A stretch of 64,000 nt of DNA from Prasinococcaceae sp. CCMP 1430 (GCA_013416795.1 RQSC01000869.1:1-64000); one strand, 5' to 3'; shown: positions 49,134-57,631, counted from the stretch's first letter. The notes: generated from the letters alone by a model not told the origin. Numbers and translations: made by a program.

Positions 49134-50570
49134 TCACACGCGCACCAGCCTGGCCACGAAGATGCCGTCGAGTCCACCCGAAGCCGCCGAGTGCTGCGGC
49201 AGGAAGCGCAAGTCGCCTTGTGCGGTCAGCGCCTCGTCTGCCGCCAAAGGTGCCTCGTCCGGGGTGATGGCCTGGCGCCTCCAACCTGTGTTCTCCGACA
49301 GAAACCAATCAACTTGGTCCTCGCACTCAGCCGGCAGAATCGAGCATGTGACATACAGCAGCACCGCATCCGACTCAGGCGTAGTCATATCGGCCGCCGC
49401 CAACAACAGCTCCCTCTGCAGCGCGCAGAGCCGCGACACGTCCCGTGGCTGCAGCTGATAGGCAATGTTCGGGTGCCTTCGCAGCGTGCCCGTTGCAGAG
49501 CACGGTGCATCCAGCAGCACCGCGTCCGCAGTCCCCACACTGTCCTCGTCGTCAAGCGCCCGCGCGTCGCACACCTTCACCCGCACGCGGTCCTCAATTT
49601 TTAGGCGCTCGAGGTTGCGTCGCAGCAGTCGCGCGCGTCGAGCGCTGCTATCAATGGCAGTGACACGCACGGCTGTCTCATCGCTCTCGGTCCCTGCGCC
49701 AGTGTTGGCCAGCGCGCACGCGAGCTGCATGGTCTTCCCTCCGGGCGCGGCGCAGAGGTCAATGACGCTCCTCGGAGCATTCACGAGTGCGAGAGGCGCC
49801 GCACTCGCCGCCGCTGCGCCCTGCACCCACCAAGCGCCCTGCTCAAATCCTGGCATGACGCGAACGTCGCCCGCACCCGCACGGAGCCGCACGGTGTTTC
49901 CGGCGAGCACTTTCCCGCCGAGTTTGGCCGCCCACTCTGTCACCGGCTCGCCAGCACGGACGCTTATGTCCAGACACGGCGCGCTCTGCAGCGACGCCTG
50001 CAGCTCGCCAGACGCCTCGCCGTAGGCATCCGCGAGGGCTGTCGACAGCCAGTCGGGAAGGTCATCCTCATGGCCGTCGGCTTCCATGGACGCGAGGAGT
50101 TCCGAACGACGCTCGGCAATGGTCTTGACGGCCTTCCACACCAGACTCTTGGACGAAGCAAACCCCTGACGCGTCGCGAGGGCGGTCGTCTCATTCACAG
50201 CCGCATACTCTGGGGTGTCCAAGACCAGTAGCTGGACGGCGCCCAGGCGGATGATGTTTGCGAGACGCCCGCGGCCGCCGTTCGGCACCTTCACGCCCGC
50301 CCGAAGGATGGCTCTATCCACGGCAGCAAGCTTCCTGAGCGTCTCCGTTGCCAGCTTCCGAGCGAACTTGCGGCGCTGGGGCTTGAGCTCGGACAGCTGC
50401 GTGGCGGCGAGCGCCGCGTCGAGCGGAGCGCCCTCCTCGAGCGTCGCGCAGACAGCATCAAGCGCGATTGAGCGCGCGTCGGCGCGGCGATCCTCCCCCG
50501 CCTCGCCGCCGTCGCCACCCGGAGGCGCGGCGCGGCCGCGACGCCCGCTCCGACCCCCGCGGCCGCGAAG
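49134..50570 (-). CDS. RsmB-like RNA cytosine-5 methyltransferase with NusB domain
   Basis: The reading frame is open from 50570 down to the stop at 49134; its start codon is not resolved and probably lies in a short upstream exon. The N-terminal NusB-like helical domain is visible (SIALDAVCATLEEGAPLDAA, RRKFARKLATETLRKL, RAILRAGVKVPNGGRGRLAN). The catalytic half binds S-adenosylmethionine through IDLCAAPGGKTMQLACALAN. The two catalytic cysteines are in DAPCSATGTLRRHPN (motif IV) and YVTCSILPAECEDQV (motif VI). RsmB (Sun/Fmu) makes m5C967 in 16S rRNA, so a plastid or mitochondrial ribosome is the likely target. The NusB domain separates this from cytosolic NSUN proteins. It shares its promoter with the TrmH-like methyltransferase. 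Confidence 0.8.
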   Translation of the reverse strand, partial: LRGRGGRSGRRGRAAPPGGDGGEAGEDRRADARSIALDAVCATLEEGAPLDAALAATQLSELKPQRRKFARKLATETLRKLAAVDRAILRAGVKVPNGGRGRLANIIRLGAVQLLVLDTPEYAAVNETTALATRQGFASSKSLVWKAVKTIAERRSELLASMEADGHEDDLPDWLSTALADAYGEASGELQASLQSAPCLDISVRAGEPVTEWAAKLGGKVLAGNTVRLRAGAGDVRVMPGFEQGAWWVQGAAAASAAPLALVNAPRSVIDLCAAPGGKTMQLACALANTGAGTESDETAVRVTAIDSSARRARLLRRNLERLKIEDRVRVKVCDARALDDEDSVGTADAVLLDAPCSATGTLRRHPNIAYQLQPRDVSRLCALQRELLLAAADMTTPESDAVLLYVTCSILPAECEDQVDWFLSENTGWRRQAITPDEAPLAADEALTAQGDLRFLPQHSAASGGLDGIFVARLVRV

Positions 50571-50977
50571 TCACCGACTGACGCGCCCATCGAGCCCGTC
50601 TCGCCCACTGAGCCCCCCACCGCTGAGCGCGCGCAGTGTGTCGCGCCACGCCACGTCAGCCGCCGCTCGCGCCTGCGCGTGCGATTTGACCAAAAATAAC
50701 AGACCCTACAAGAGCACAGCGGATTTTGAATTCATATTTGACTCGATTTTCGGAGCGGTGCCATACCCTAAAAGCGTGCGTCCAAACCTTAACCCAAAAC
50801 CCTCGCCCTCGCGTCGGCCCGCTGGACGCACGCACGCGCACTCGCACGCGCAACGGGGTGGGGTGTGGGAGGGCGGCGCACAGCGGGTGGGCGAGGAGGT
50901 GCGTAAGGGGTTGATCGCCGGCTGCTTGCCACTAAGCACGCCTCTGGGAGGCCGTGGTGGAGACGGGCGCGCTCGCG
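50571..50977. promoter_or_regulatory. Divergent promoter, RsmB-like / TrmH-like
   Basis: The interval holds an AT-rich patch (50690-50760), then CCAAACCTTAACCC followed by A and AAACCC at 50782-50802. This is a telo-box-like element shared with the WAC-DDT/OAT promoter. ACCCTAAAAG lies 17 bp upstream at about 50765. The right end overlaps the left arm of a long inverted repeat. Confidence 0.5.
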
Positions 50978-51084
50978 ATGAGCGGAGCCACGGCGACGGC
51001 CGCAGTGGCGGGCTCGAGTGCGGCAGGCGCCGCGCGGCGGCGGTGGCGGGAGCGCGCCCGTCTCCACCACGGCCTCCCAGAGGC
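50940..51084. repeat. Perfect 35-bp inverted repeat around the TrmH-like start codon
   Basis: The left arm, 50940-50974, begins GCCTCTGGGAGGCCG. The right arm, 51050-51084, is its exact reverse complement, ending CGGCCTCCCAGAGGC. They are separated by 75 nt that contain the ATG at 50978. The right arm is translated (RARLHHGLPEA). Transcripts of either strand could fold into a 35-bp stem. Confidence 0.92.
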
Positions 51085-51889
51085 AGCAGCGGCGCGGCGC
51101 GGGCGGGTGGGTCTGTCGCAGGCGCGGGCGGCGGCGGGTGCTGTCGGCGGCGCTCGGGGGCGCTTCCCGCACACGCTCGATAGCTTCCCGCTTGATGATC
51201 CCGCTTACACGCTTCGCGACCCGGAGGAGGTCGTTCGCCTGGCGTCGCAAGTGCTCTCGGCTGAGCGCCTCGAGCGTTTCGAGCGTGCCGCGGCGGGGCG
51301 CACGAATGCGGTGACGTGCGTCCTCGAGGGGCTGTACGACACAGGCAACGTCGCAGCGGTCTGCCGTAGCGCCGAAGCGCTCGGCGTGCACACGATTCAT
51401 ACCATCGATAGCTGCGAAAAGAGTAAGGTGTCGGCGCGTGCGGCGAGCGGCGCGGAGAAGTGGCTGCATCGGCAGCGGTGGCAGTCCACGGCGCCGTGCA
51501 TCGAGCGCCTCAAGGCAGACGGGTACAGAGTGGTGTGCACACACCTGAGTAGGGAGACGGTGCCCATCGGGGAGCTCGACTGGACACAACCTACGGCGGT
51601 GCTCTTTGGAAACGAGCACGCGGGTGCAAGCGACGAGGCTGTCGAGCTTGCGGACGCGTGCGTGTCGGTGCCCATGGACGGCCTAGTGGAGTCGTTCAAT
51701 GTGAGCGTCGCGGCTGCGCTGGTGTTCTACCACGCACGCCAGGATCGGCTGGCGCGGCAGGGTTTCCACGGCGACCTGAGTGAGGACGAGCGCCGCGCGC
51801 TGGTGGCCCACTTCTGTCTCCGCCATGACGCCTCATTCCCCGCCGTGCTCCGCAACCTGCTGCTCAGGGAGCAGCGCAGGGATCCGTAG
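50978..51889 (+). CDS. TrmH/SpoU-type RNA 2'-O-ribose methyltransferase
   Basis: A single-exon gene of 303 residues of the SPOUT class, with the trefoil-knot SAM site. Motif 1 is NAVTCVLEGLYDTGNVAAVC followed by RSAEALGVHTIH, with the catalytic Arg. Motif 2 is PTAVLFGNEHAGASDEAVEL. Motif 3 is VSVPMDGLVESFNVSVAAAL. The segment SGAEKWLHRQRW before motif 2 and the C-terminal helix place it near TrmH, which makes Gm18 in tRNA, more than near RlmB. The N-terminal 75 residues are Ala/Arg-rich and could be an organelle-targeting sequence; they include the translated right arm of the inverted repeat. It is co-oriented away from the RsmB-like gene and converges on formyltetrahydrofolate deformylase. 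Confidence 0.8.
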   Translation: MSGATATAAVAGSSAAGAARRRWRERARLHHGLPEAAAARRGRVGLSQARAAAGAVGGARGRFPHTLDSFPLDDPAYTLRDPEEVVRLASQVLSAERLERFERAAAGRTNAVTCVLEGLYDTGNVAAVCRSAEALGVHTIHTIDSCEKSKVSARAASGAEKWLHRQRWQSTAPCIERLKADGYRVVCTHLSRETVPIGELDWTQPTAVLFGNEHAGASDEAVELADACVSVPMDGLVESFNVSVAAALVFYHARQDRLARQGFHGDLSEDERRALVAHFCLRHDASFPAVLRNLLLREQRRDP

Positions 51890-52007
51890 ACCGGAGGATG
51901 AGCTGAAGCCCTCGCCTCGTTGCCGACAAAGCTGGATAATTGGTGTACTGTACATGGTCTTATGCAGCAGACTACTACGTAGCTATCTAGAGATAGAGGT
52001 AGCAGTC

Positions 52008-53006
52008 CTACTCGAGCACGATGACCCCTCGCGGTCCCTTGATGACGCGCCCCTCGACGTACATGCGCACGGCGTCAGCGAGGCAGCGCTGCTCGAGGCT
52101 CTTAGATTTGCGCGCCAGCGTCGCGAGCGAGTCGCGATGCGTGACGCTTTCGACCAGCTGGCGGATGATGGGCCCCTCGTCGAGGTTCTCGGTCACAAAG
52201 TGCGCAGTGGCACCGATGATCTTGACTCCCGCGGTGTACGCCTGGCGGTACGGCGCGGCGCCCTTGAAGCTCGGAAGCAGCCCGTGGTGGATGTTTATGA
52301 TGTCGTGGCCGTACTCGTCCAAAAAGTTCGCGCTGAGCACCTGCATGTAGCGCGCGAGCACGAGCAGCTCGGTGCCCGCCACCTTGCGGAGGACGTCGGG
52401 TTCATTGGAGCGCGGCGTGTGCGCAGGGAGAATGTGCAGCGGCACGCCGTGGCGGTCCAGGAAGCGCGCCACGTGCGAGCGCGCGGGCACCGGGTGGTTG
52501 CTCACCACGCACTTGAGGTCGACGGGCAGCTCCCCGCTCTGCCAGCGGTACAGGAAATCCACCAGACAATGGTCCTGCTTGGATGCCATGACCGCCACAG
52601 GGATGAGGCGCTCGGGTGTGCCGAGGGCGTCCGTCAGGATTAATTTGGGGTTTCTCACCTCGGGAAGAAGGCCGACCACGCCGCTCTCCTGCAGGAAGTC
52701 CGAGCGCACCTCTCGACTGGGCCAGTCGGTTGGGTCGTACGCGAACTCAATGCGCCCCCAGAACGTGCCCCGCTCGACGTGGAGGTCGATGTGGCGGATG
52801 GTGCCGCCGCGCTGCTCGATGGCGTCGCTCACGGATCGGATGATGCCGCTACGGTCGCCGCATTCAACCAAAAAGATGCCGCGGCGCTCTCTGTCGTCGT
52901 CCACGGATCGCAACGCGGCTGCCCCCGCAGCAGCTCGCACCGGCGTAGCGTAGCCGCGCGCGCGCGCAGGCACGGCTGCGTCGAAGAGCGGCAACCGAGA
53001 GGCCAT
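52008..53006 (-). CDS. purU: Formyltetrahydrofolate deformylase (PurU)
   Basis: A single-exon gene of 332 residues. It hydrolyses 10-formyltetrahydrofolate to formate and tetrahydrofolate; in plants the mitochondrial enzyme supports photorespiration. An N-terminal ACT domain (about 40-120: GIFLVECGDRSGIIRSVSDA) precedes the formyltransferase fold. MASKQDHCLVDFLYRWQSGE and CVVSNHP open it, and the catalytic Asn-His-Asp set is seen in IINIHHGLLPSFKGAAPYRQ, GATAHFVTENLDEGPI. The N-terminus (MASRLPLFDAAVPARARGYA) fits a mitochondrial presequence. The frame continues upstream of ATG 53006 without another ATG, to about 53171, so a longer presequence through another exon is possible. Regulation by Met/Gly, known from bacteria, would use the ACT domain. 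Confidence 0.88.
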   Translation of the reverse strand: MASRLPLFDAAVPARARGYATPVRAAAGAAALRSVDDDRERRGIFLVECGDRSGIIRSVSDAIEQRGGTIRHIDLHVERGTFWGRIEFAYDPTDWPSREVRSDFLQESGVVGLLPEVRNPKLILTDALGTPERLIPVAVMASKQDHCLVDFLYRWQSGELPVDLKCVVSNHPVPARSHVARFLDRHGVPLHILPAHTPRSNEPDVLRKVAGTELLVLARYMQVLSANFLDEYGHDIINIHHGLLPSFKGAAPYRQAYTAGVKIIGATAHFVTENLDEGPIIRQLVESVTHRDSLATLARKSKSLEQRCLADAVRMYVEGRVIKGPRGVIVLE

Positions 53007-53640
53007 CACCTGCACCACGCGCGACCCCAAACTCGCACATCCGGCCAGCGCAGCGGACGACACGCCGAGAGGGGCGCATGCACTGACACCCCCCCAGGGA
53101 CCTGCGCAGGCCCTCCCAGCTGCGGATGCCGCTGCTACGCAAGCAGACCGTGCCAAGGCCGGCCTCCACATTGTCGCTGCTCGGGCCAGGCGCGGCGCGG
53201 CGCTCGGCGGCGGCCACGGGTTGTTCCCTCAGCCCTTTGATAGGAGCGCTCGCGGCGTCAACCTCGTCGCCGGCTCGGCTGCTCCGCCCGCGCCCGGCGG
53301 CCCCCTTAACCCCCACCCCTCCCGCTCGTGCTCACCTCGGCCGCCCGCCCGCGCGCGCGGCGCGAACGGAGCGCCCAGCGCCGCCCACGCTATTGAACAC
53401 AGCGAACCCAAAGCAATCACAAATTAACCTCGGTGGTGTACCTGGCGTCGCTCTTCACCTTCGGCCCGGCGCCCGGCGCCGCGGCGCCGCGGCAGCTGGG
53501 CGGCGTCAGCATTTGTCGCCGCGGAAAAAAAAGACACTGAAAGCGCGATCCGCAAAATCTCGACCCGCTGCTGGTGGTGGGGCATGTGTTGGCGGGTGCC
53601 AGCTGCCACACCCTGGGCTCCCCGCGCGGCGCAGTCGGCA
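53007..53640. promoter_or_regulatory. Divergent promoter, PurU / unrecognised protein
   Basis: A 634-bp interval between divergent genes. It is GC-rich apart from an AT-richer island near 53396-53440 (CAATCACAAATTAACC) and GAAAAAAAAGACACTG near 53521. I see no gene or known motif. Confidence 0.35.
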
Positions 53641-54370
53641 TGGTGGGCGCTCTGCCCAGCTCCGCGGCGGCGATCCTCGACGCCGCGGTGGAGGAGCTCG
53701 CGCGCGACAGGCCGACCGTCTCGGACGCGCTCAAGAACCTCGTGGCGCTGCGGCTCGCGCGCGAGGCGGCGGCGGGCGCCGAGGCGCCCCGGGCCGAGCG
53801 GGCGGCAGCGGCGCGGCGGCCGCCGCCGCTGCCCTGGCGTGCGCCAAGGCAGTCGTCCGCGCACTGAACGCTGCCGCGCTCGCGCTCCCGGAAGCGCCAC
53901 AGTGGGGAGCGCAGCACCCGCAAGGTGAAGAGGAAACGGCCGAGCAGCGCGTGACGTCGCTGGCGCGGTACCGAGCTGCGCGAGTGCTGGCCGGCCGCAC
54001 AGCCGCGGCTGCGAGCGCGCCCGGCAAGGCGAGCGCGTCCGCAACGAGCATGCTCGGGCGACGATGGCTCAAAGTGACACGATTGCTCGAAGATGTGCGG
54101 GTGGAAGCGCCAGCGGGTGTGAGCGATGAGGCAATGGCCTCCTTCTACGATGAGTTCAAAGCCGCGACAGCGAAGGCCGATGGGGGCGCCGAGGAAGGGG
54201 ATGAGAACGAAGACGCATCGCTCGTATGGGCCACTGATTTGTCCGCTGCGCTGGCTGCGCGACGGAGTGCGCGCGCCGCCGACGCCGCGGGCCGCCGCGA
54301 GAGGGAGGCAGCTGCTGCGGATGACCCCATCCGCGCCAAGCTCAAGGCAAAGCTCACTGAACTTAACTAG
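53641..54370 (+). CDS. Unrecognised alanine-rich protein with an apparent frameshift
   Basis: From ATG 53641 the frame gives MVGALPSSAAAILDAAVEEL and ALKNLVALRLAREAAA, then becomes Pro/Arg-rich and stops at 53867. The next frame is open from before this point to 54370 and gives protein-like text: ALACAKAVVRALNAAALALP, WLKVTRLLEDVRVEAPAGVS, MASFYDEFKAATAKADGG and a charged helical end (DDPIRAKLKAKLTELN). The two halves read as one helical protein of about 240 residues if one base is gained or lost between about 53740 and 53850, a run of GCC/GCG triplets. I found no GT-AG intron that would restore the frame. I do not recognise the family. It converges on the F-box gene with 24 bp between stops. 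Confidence 0.5.
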
Positions 54371-54394
54371 CGGGCGTGTGTATACAGTAGTCAT
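54371..54394. terminator. 24-bp convergent junction
   Basis: The tightest convergent pair in the window: 24 bp between stop codons, containing GTGTATACAGTAG. GTATAC is self-complementary, so both transcripts carry it. Confidence 0.35.
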
Positions 54395-56212
54395 TTACTG
54401 CGTTGGCCAGCCTAGCACGAGCCCAGCCAAATCGTCGACGGCGCCAGCCGCCGTTGCTTGGGCAGCAGCCAGGCGCTCCTGCTCCAGCAAGTTCTCGTGG
54501 CTCGCCACGCCCCTCGCCCGCACAAGCGCCGCCGCGACCTTCGCCCGCATTCGTGCCGCTTTCACGTGTTCGCGCACAGCGTCCTCAGTGCGCGTGTTGA
54601 CAGCCACCGTGCCGCCATTCCGCATCTGCAGCCACGCAAGGGCAGAGCTACGCTCATTCTTCTCCGCTTGGTCGACCCACGCGTGCAACATTGCGCGCGC
54701 AGCGCTCAAACTGTTGGCCCAGATCACGGGCGCGGCCATGTCGAGCTGCTCGAGGCATTCGAAGCAAGAGTTGAAGTCCCCGTCGAGAGCCAGGAACCTG
54801 TGGAGCGTGAGCTCGTCCTCAATGCGGTCGGCAATATGTGCGTGCTCCTCAAGCAGCTCGCGCTTGAGGAGCATCGTCCAGCGAAGGAGCGCGGTGCGCT
54901 TGCCCTCCAACTGAAATTGGCTCTCGTAGTTGAAAGTCGCGCGCACCATAGGTGCGCCCCTGCCCTGGAGGAGCACGGGATCGATCTCGAACATGCGAGC
55001 GTTGATGATGTTGTTGCACATGCGTACGGCTGTGGCCTGGAGCGGAGATGCGTCAAGATAGCGCGGCTCGAAGCCGCCAATGATGCGTACCATGAGCGCG
55101 GCACAGTCTCGCCGCGAGAGCATGCGCGAGAGACCCCCCTCGCCTCCAAAGAGGTCCAGAAATACCTCATCATCTGCACGTTCGTGGTCGTCGTCCAGAT
55201 CGATGCTCGTCGAGGGTGGGCATCCGCGCGCGGTCACGCGCACCAGGAAATGAGCTGGCATTGGCACCATCTCCGCCGCCCCTCCTAGCCGAGCGATGGA
55301 TGCTTCCTCTGCCACGGCGCAGAACGCCGTGGCGAGCGTGATCGGGATCGCCTCGTGCGGTGCGCGCGTGAACAGAGTCAGGAGCGAGCTATTTGAGACC
55401 GCGTAGTACTCTCCACGACTCCCACCGAGCGCGGGCAGTTCGCCGTTGTCACCGTGAAGCACCTGCAACACCGCGCTGGCGAGGGCGCGTGCCCCCACAC
55501 GCGCGTCCGTGCCTGGCCTCGCGGCAGCGGCCGCCGCACGTTCTGCCTCTGCGAGGTGAACTCGTGCTCGCGCCGCGTAGCGGCCCACCTGCGAGCGCAG
55601 CTCCTGCTCTGCCAGGCGCGGGTGTCTTGGAAAGCTCTCCACGACCCCCGCACTCGTCTCAGCTTGCTGGGTTGATTCAATGAGGTTTGAGATGCCCACC
55701 GCGACGCTGAGCAGCTGGCCGCTCGCAGCCGTGTCACCCACAACATCAGCGCGCACGCTCTTTATGGCATGACTCGCAGCCACGCGCCGCGCTGCGCATG
55801 CCGATGCGGCGTCGCCCCTCCTCGCGAGCGCGTCAAACACCTCGAGCCCCATCGACTCGAGCTCACGATGCGCGGCCTCGCGCAGGCGAAAGTTGCTCAG
55901 CGCGGACACGAGGGCGAGCGCACGTCGGTCCTTCCTGATCCGTCTCTCATACTCGCCTTTCCAGCCCCACGCGGGAGCGCTCGCGGCATCCGCATCAGGA
56001 CCATCCCTCGCGCGCAAGCGCTCCTTCCACAGCGCGCCCTCCTCCGCGCTAGCCGCCGCACGCAGCGCCCGGCACGTCGCCGCGGCGGCCGCGAGCCCCT
56101 TGGCGCAGCGCGCGCGGGCGAGCACCTCGACGAGGCACGGCCCAGGCAGGTCCGCCAGGCCCGGCCGCGCATCGACCGCGTCGCCGCCGCCAGCGTCCGG
56201 CGCGCGCTCCAT
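54395..56212 (-). CDS. F-box protein with SirB1/transglutaminase-like domain, FBXO21-like
   Basis: A single-exon gene of 605 residues. An F-box-like N-terminus (about 18-60: LADLPGPCLVEVLARARCAK, TCRALRAAA, LWKERLRARDG) should bind Skp1 in an SCF ubiquitin ligase. A SirB1-type, transglutaminase-related region follows (about 170-440): ISNLIESTQQ, ITLATAFCAVAEEASIARLG, MPAHFLVRV, and VFLDLFGGEGGLSRMLSRRD. The order is that of animal FBXO21. C-terminal helices (MLLKRELLEEHAHIADRIED) look TPR-like, as in SirB1 proteins. FBXO21 normally ends with a YccV/HspQ-like domain, which I do not see here, so the protein is shorter at that end. Start ATG 56212 precedes the F-box; the frame is open further upstream but is Arg/Ala-rich and not protein-like. 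Confidence 0.7.
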   Translation of the reverse strand: MERAPDAGGGDAVDARPGLADLPGPCLVEVLARARCAKGLAAAAATCRALRAAASAEEGALWKERLRARDGPDADAASAPAWGWKGEYERRIRKDRRALALVSALSNFRLREAAHRELESMGLEVFDALARRGDAASACAARRVAASHAIKSVRADVVGDTAASGQLLSVAVGISNLIESTQQAETSAGVVESFPRHPRLAEQELRSQVGRYAARARVHLAEAERAAAAAARPGTDARVGARALASAVLQVLHGDNGELPALGGSRGEYYAVSNSSLLTLFTRAPHEAIPITLATAFCAVAEEASIARLGGAAEMVPMPAHFLVRVTARGCPPSTSIDLDDDHERADDEVFLDLFGGEGGLSRMLSRRDCAALMVRIIGGFEPRYLDASPLQATAVRMCNNIINARMFEIDPVLLQGRGAPMVRATFNYESQFQLEGKRTALLRWTMLLKRELLEEHAHIADRIEDELTLHRFLALDGDFNSCFECLEQLDMAAPVIWANSLSAARAMLHAWVDQAEKNERSSALAWLQMRNGGTVAVNTRTEDAVREHVKAARMRAKVAAALVRARGVASHENLLEQERLAAAQATAAGAVDDLAGLVLGWPTQ

Positions 56213-56620
56213 CACCGCCCTACTCCCTTCCCCCCTCCGGGGGCTGCAACACTCTAGCGCCCGGCGCCACACAGCAGAGGCCGCGCGCACACGCGCGCCT
56301 GCCACAGGGGTGGCAGCAGGACACGCACGTGCCGCGCCACGCAGCGCGTCACACTCCCCAGGCCCCAGCACTGCGCGCCGCGCGTGGCACATCCGCGTCA
56401 GCGCGGCATCCCAGCGACGCATCGAGTCGATGCATGCGTTTTGACGTACGTATACATCACTCACGAAGCTCCCGTGGTCGTCTTTGACATGTGAGCGTAT
56501 GTGTGACCATCGGCTGAGGCGCAGGTCGTTTCGAATTCGAAGCGCGGGTGGGCGGAGGCGCGGTGAAAAGCGGCGGAGGCGAGCGCTCGGGCGCCACTAC
56601 GCGCGTGGCGCGGTGCCGGA

Positions 56621-56622
<2 letters not shown>
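56213..56622. promoter_or_regulatory. Divergent promoter, FBXO21-like / ferredoxin-like
   Basis: The interval is GC-rich with an AT-richer core around 56448-56545 (CGTACGTATACATC, TTTCGAATTCGAAG). The latter contains the palindrome TTCGAATTCGAA. No gene is supported. Confidence 0.35.

Positions 56623-56670
<48 letters not shown>
56623..56670. repeat. 48-nt poly-G run
   Basis: An uninterrupted run of 48 G on the + strand, just upstream of the ferredoxin-like coding segment. Like the run at 38528-38570 it lies between two divergent genes. If translated it would give polyglycine; I think it is non-coding or mis-sized. Confidence 0.9.
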
Positions 56671-56671
<1 letters not shown>

Positions 56672-57631
56672 AGGTGGTAACAACTGGATTGGGAGGGCGT
56701 GTCGAGAGGGTACACGCGGGACAAGCCCCTGGAGGAGCCCCCGCGAGCCGCCGCGCGGCGGCGCCGCTGCGGCGCTACGCTGCCGCGCCCGCGCTCGTGT
56801 CGGACGTGACGGTGCCCTTCACAGTCGTTGACTACGATGGGGTGCGCCACAAGTGCGTCGGCCGCGTGGGCCACAACCTCGTCAAGTCGATGCAGCAGCA
56901 GGGCCTACCGATGGTGCTCATGGGCGTGCAGGGGTACGACGCGGCCGTAAGGGTCTCCAGGGAGTTCCAGGGCAAGGTGCCGGAGATGGACCTCGCGCAC
57001 GTACGTGCCCACGCTGCGCGCGCAGAGCACGCATGCGCACGCACGCGCGATTGGGCAATTGGGCGATTGGGCGTGCCCAACCCTAAAGCACGCCCGAGCG
57101 TTGCGCGCAGCGTGCACGCGCCACCGTTTGGCAGCGCGGTGCCACCGCCCATGCGGTTGCGTACCCGCGCGCATTCTAGCGGGGGCGTGCCATTCCTCCA
57201 CCCTCCCCACCTCTCCCGCGCCCTCTTTACCCCCGACCCACGCGCACGCGACTCTTTTCTCGAATGTGCCCCCTCGCGCTGGGAGAGCCGGAAGAGCTGA
57301 CACCACCCGTCCCCCATCTCGCCCATGCCGCGCCACTGCCGGGTGCCCCCGCGCCCGCGCCCGCGCTGCGCGGCACCTTCCTGCAGAAGAGCAAGATGCT
57401 TGAGCTCACCTACAACGTCCTTCCGGACGCGACGCTTGCGAGCCAGCTGAGGCTCACGCGCGAACTCGCTAACCTCGAGGTCGCGCTCATCAAGCCAATG
57501 TTGGAGGTGCGTCAGACTGCACCCGCAAGCAATCGCCGCGTGCCGCAAGCGTTGCGCTCGAGCACGCACATTCTGACACGCGCGCTTGCGCCGTCGCAAA
57601 ACGACCCTCGCAGGACAACAACCCTCCATAA
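56671..57631 (+). CDS. Adrenodoxin-like protein lacking cluster cysteines (complex I C1-FDX-like)
   Basis: Exons end at 57000 and lie at 57387-57506; a probable last exon is 57614-57631 (DNNPP then stop). Introns have GTACGT and GTGCGT donors and keep phase 0. The text follows mitochondrial [2Fe-2S] ferredoxin: VTVPFTVVDYDGVRHKCVGR VGHN at the start, VPEMDLAHKSKMLELTYNVL in place of the adrenodoxin EEEDMLDLA..L segment, and ASQLRLTRELANLEVALIKP in place of SRLGCQ..LTKELDG. The loop that should hold the cluster cysteines reads MGVQGYDAAVRVS and has none, and the fourth position is also not Cys. A cysteine-poor ferredoxin of this type (C1-FDX) forms a bridge in complex I of plants and some protists; assigning it here is inference. 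No ATG is clear: the N-terminus lies in or before the poly-G region, so the given start is only the first base after the run. Confidence 0.55.
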
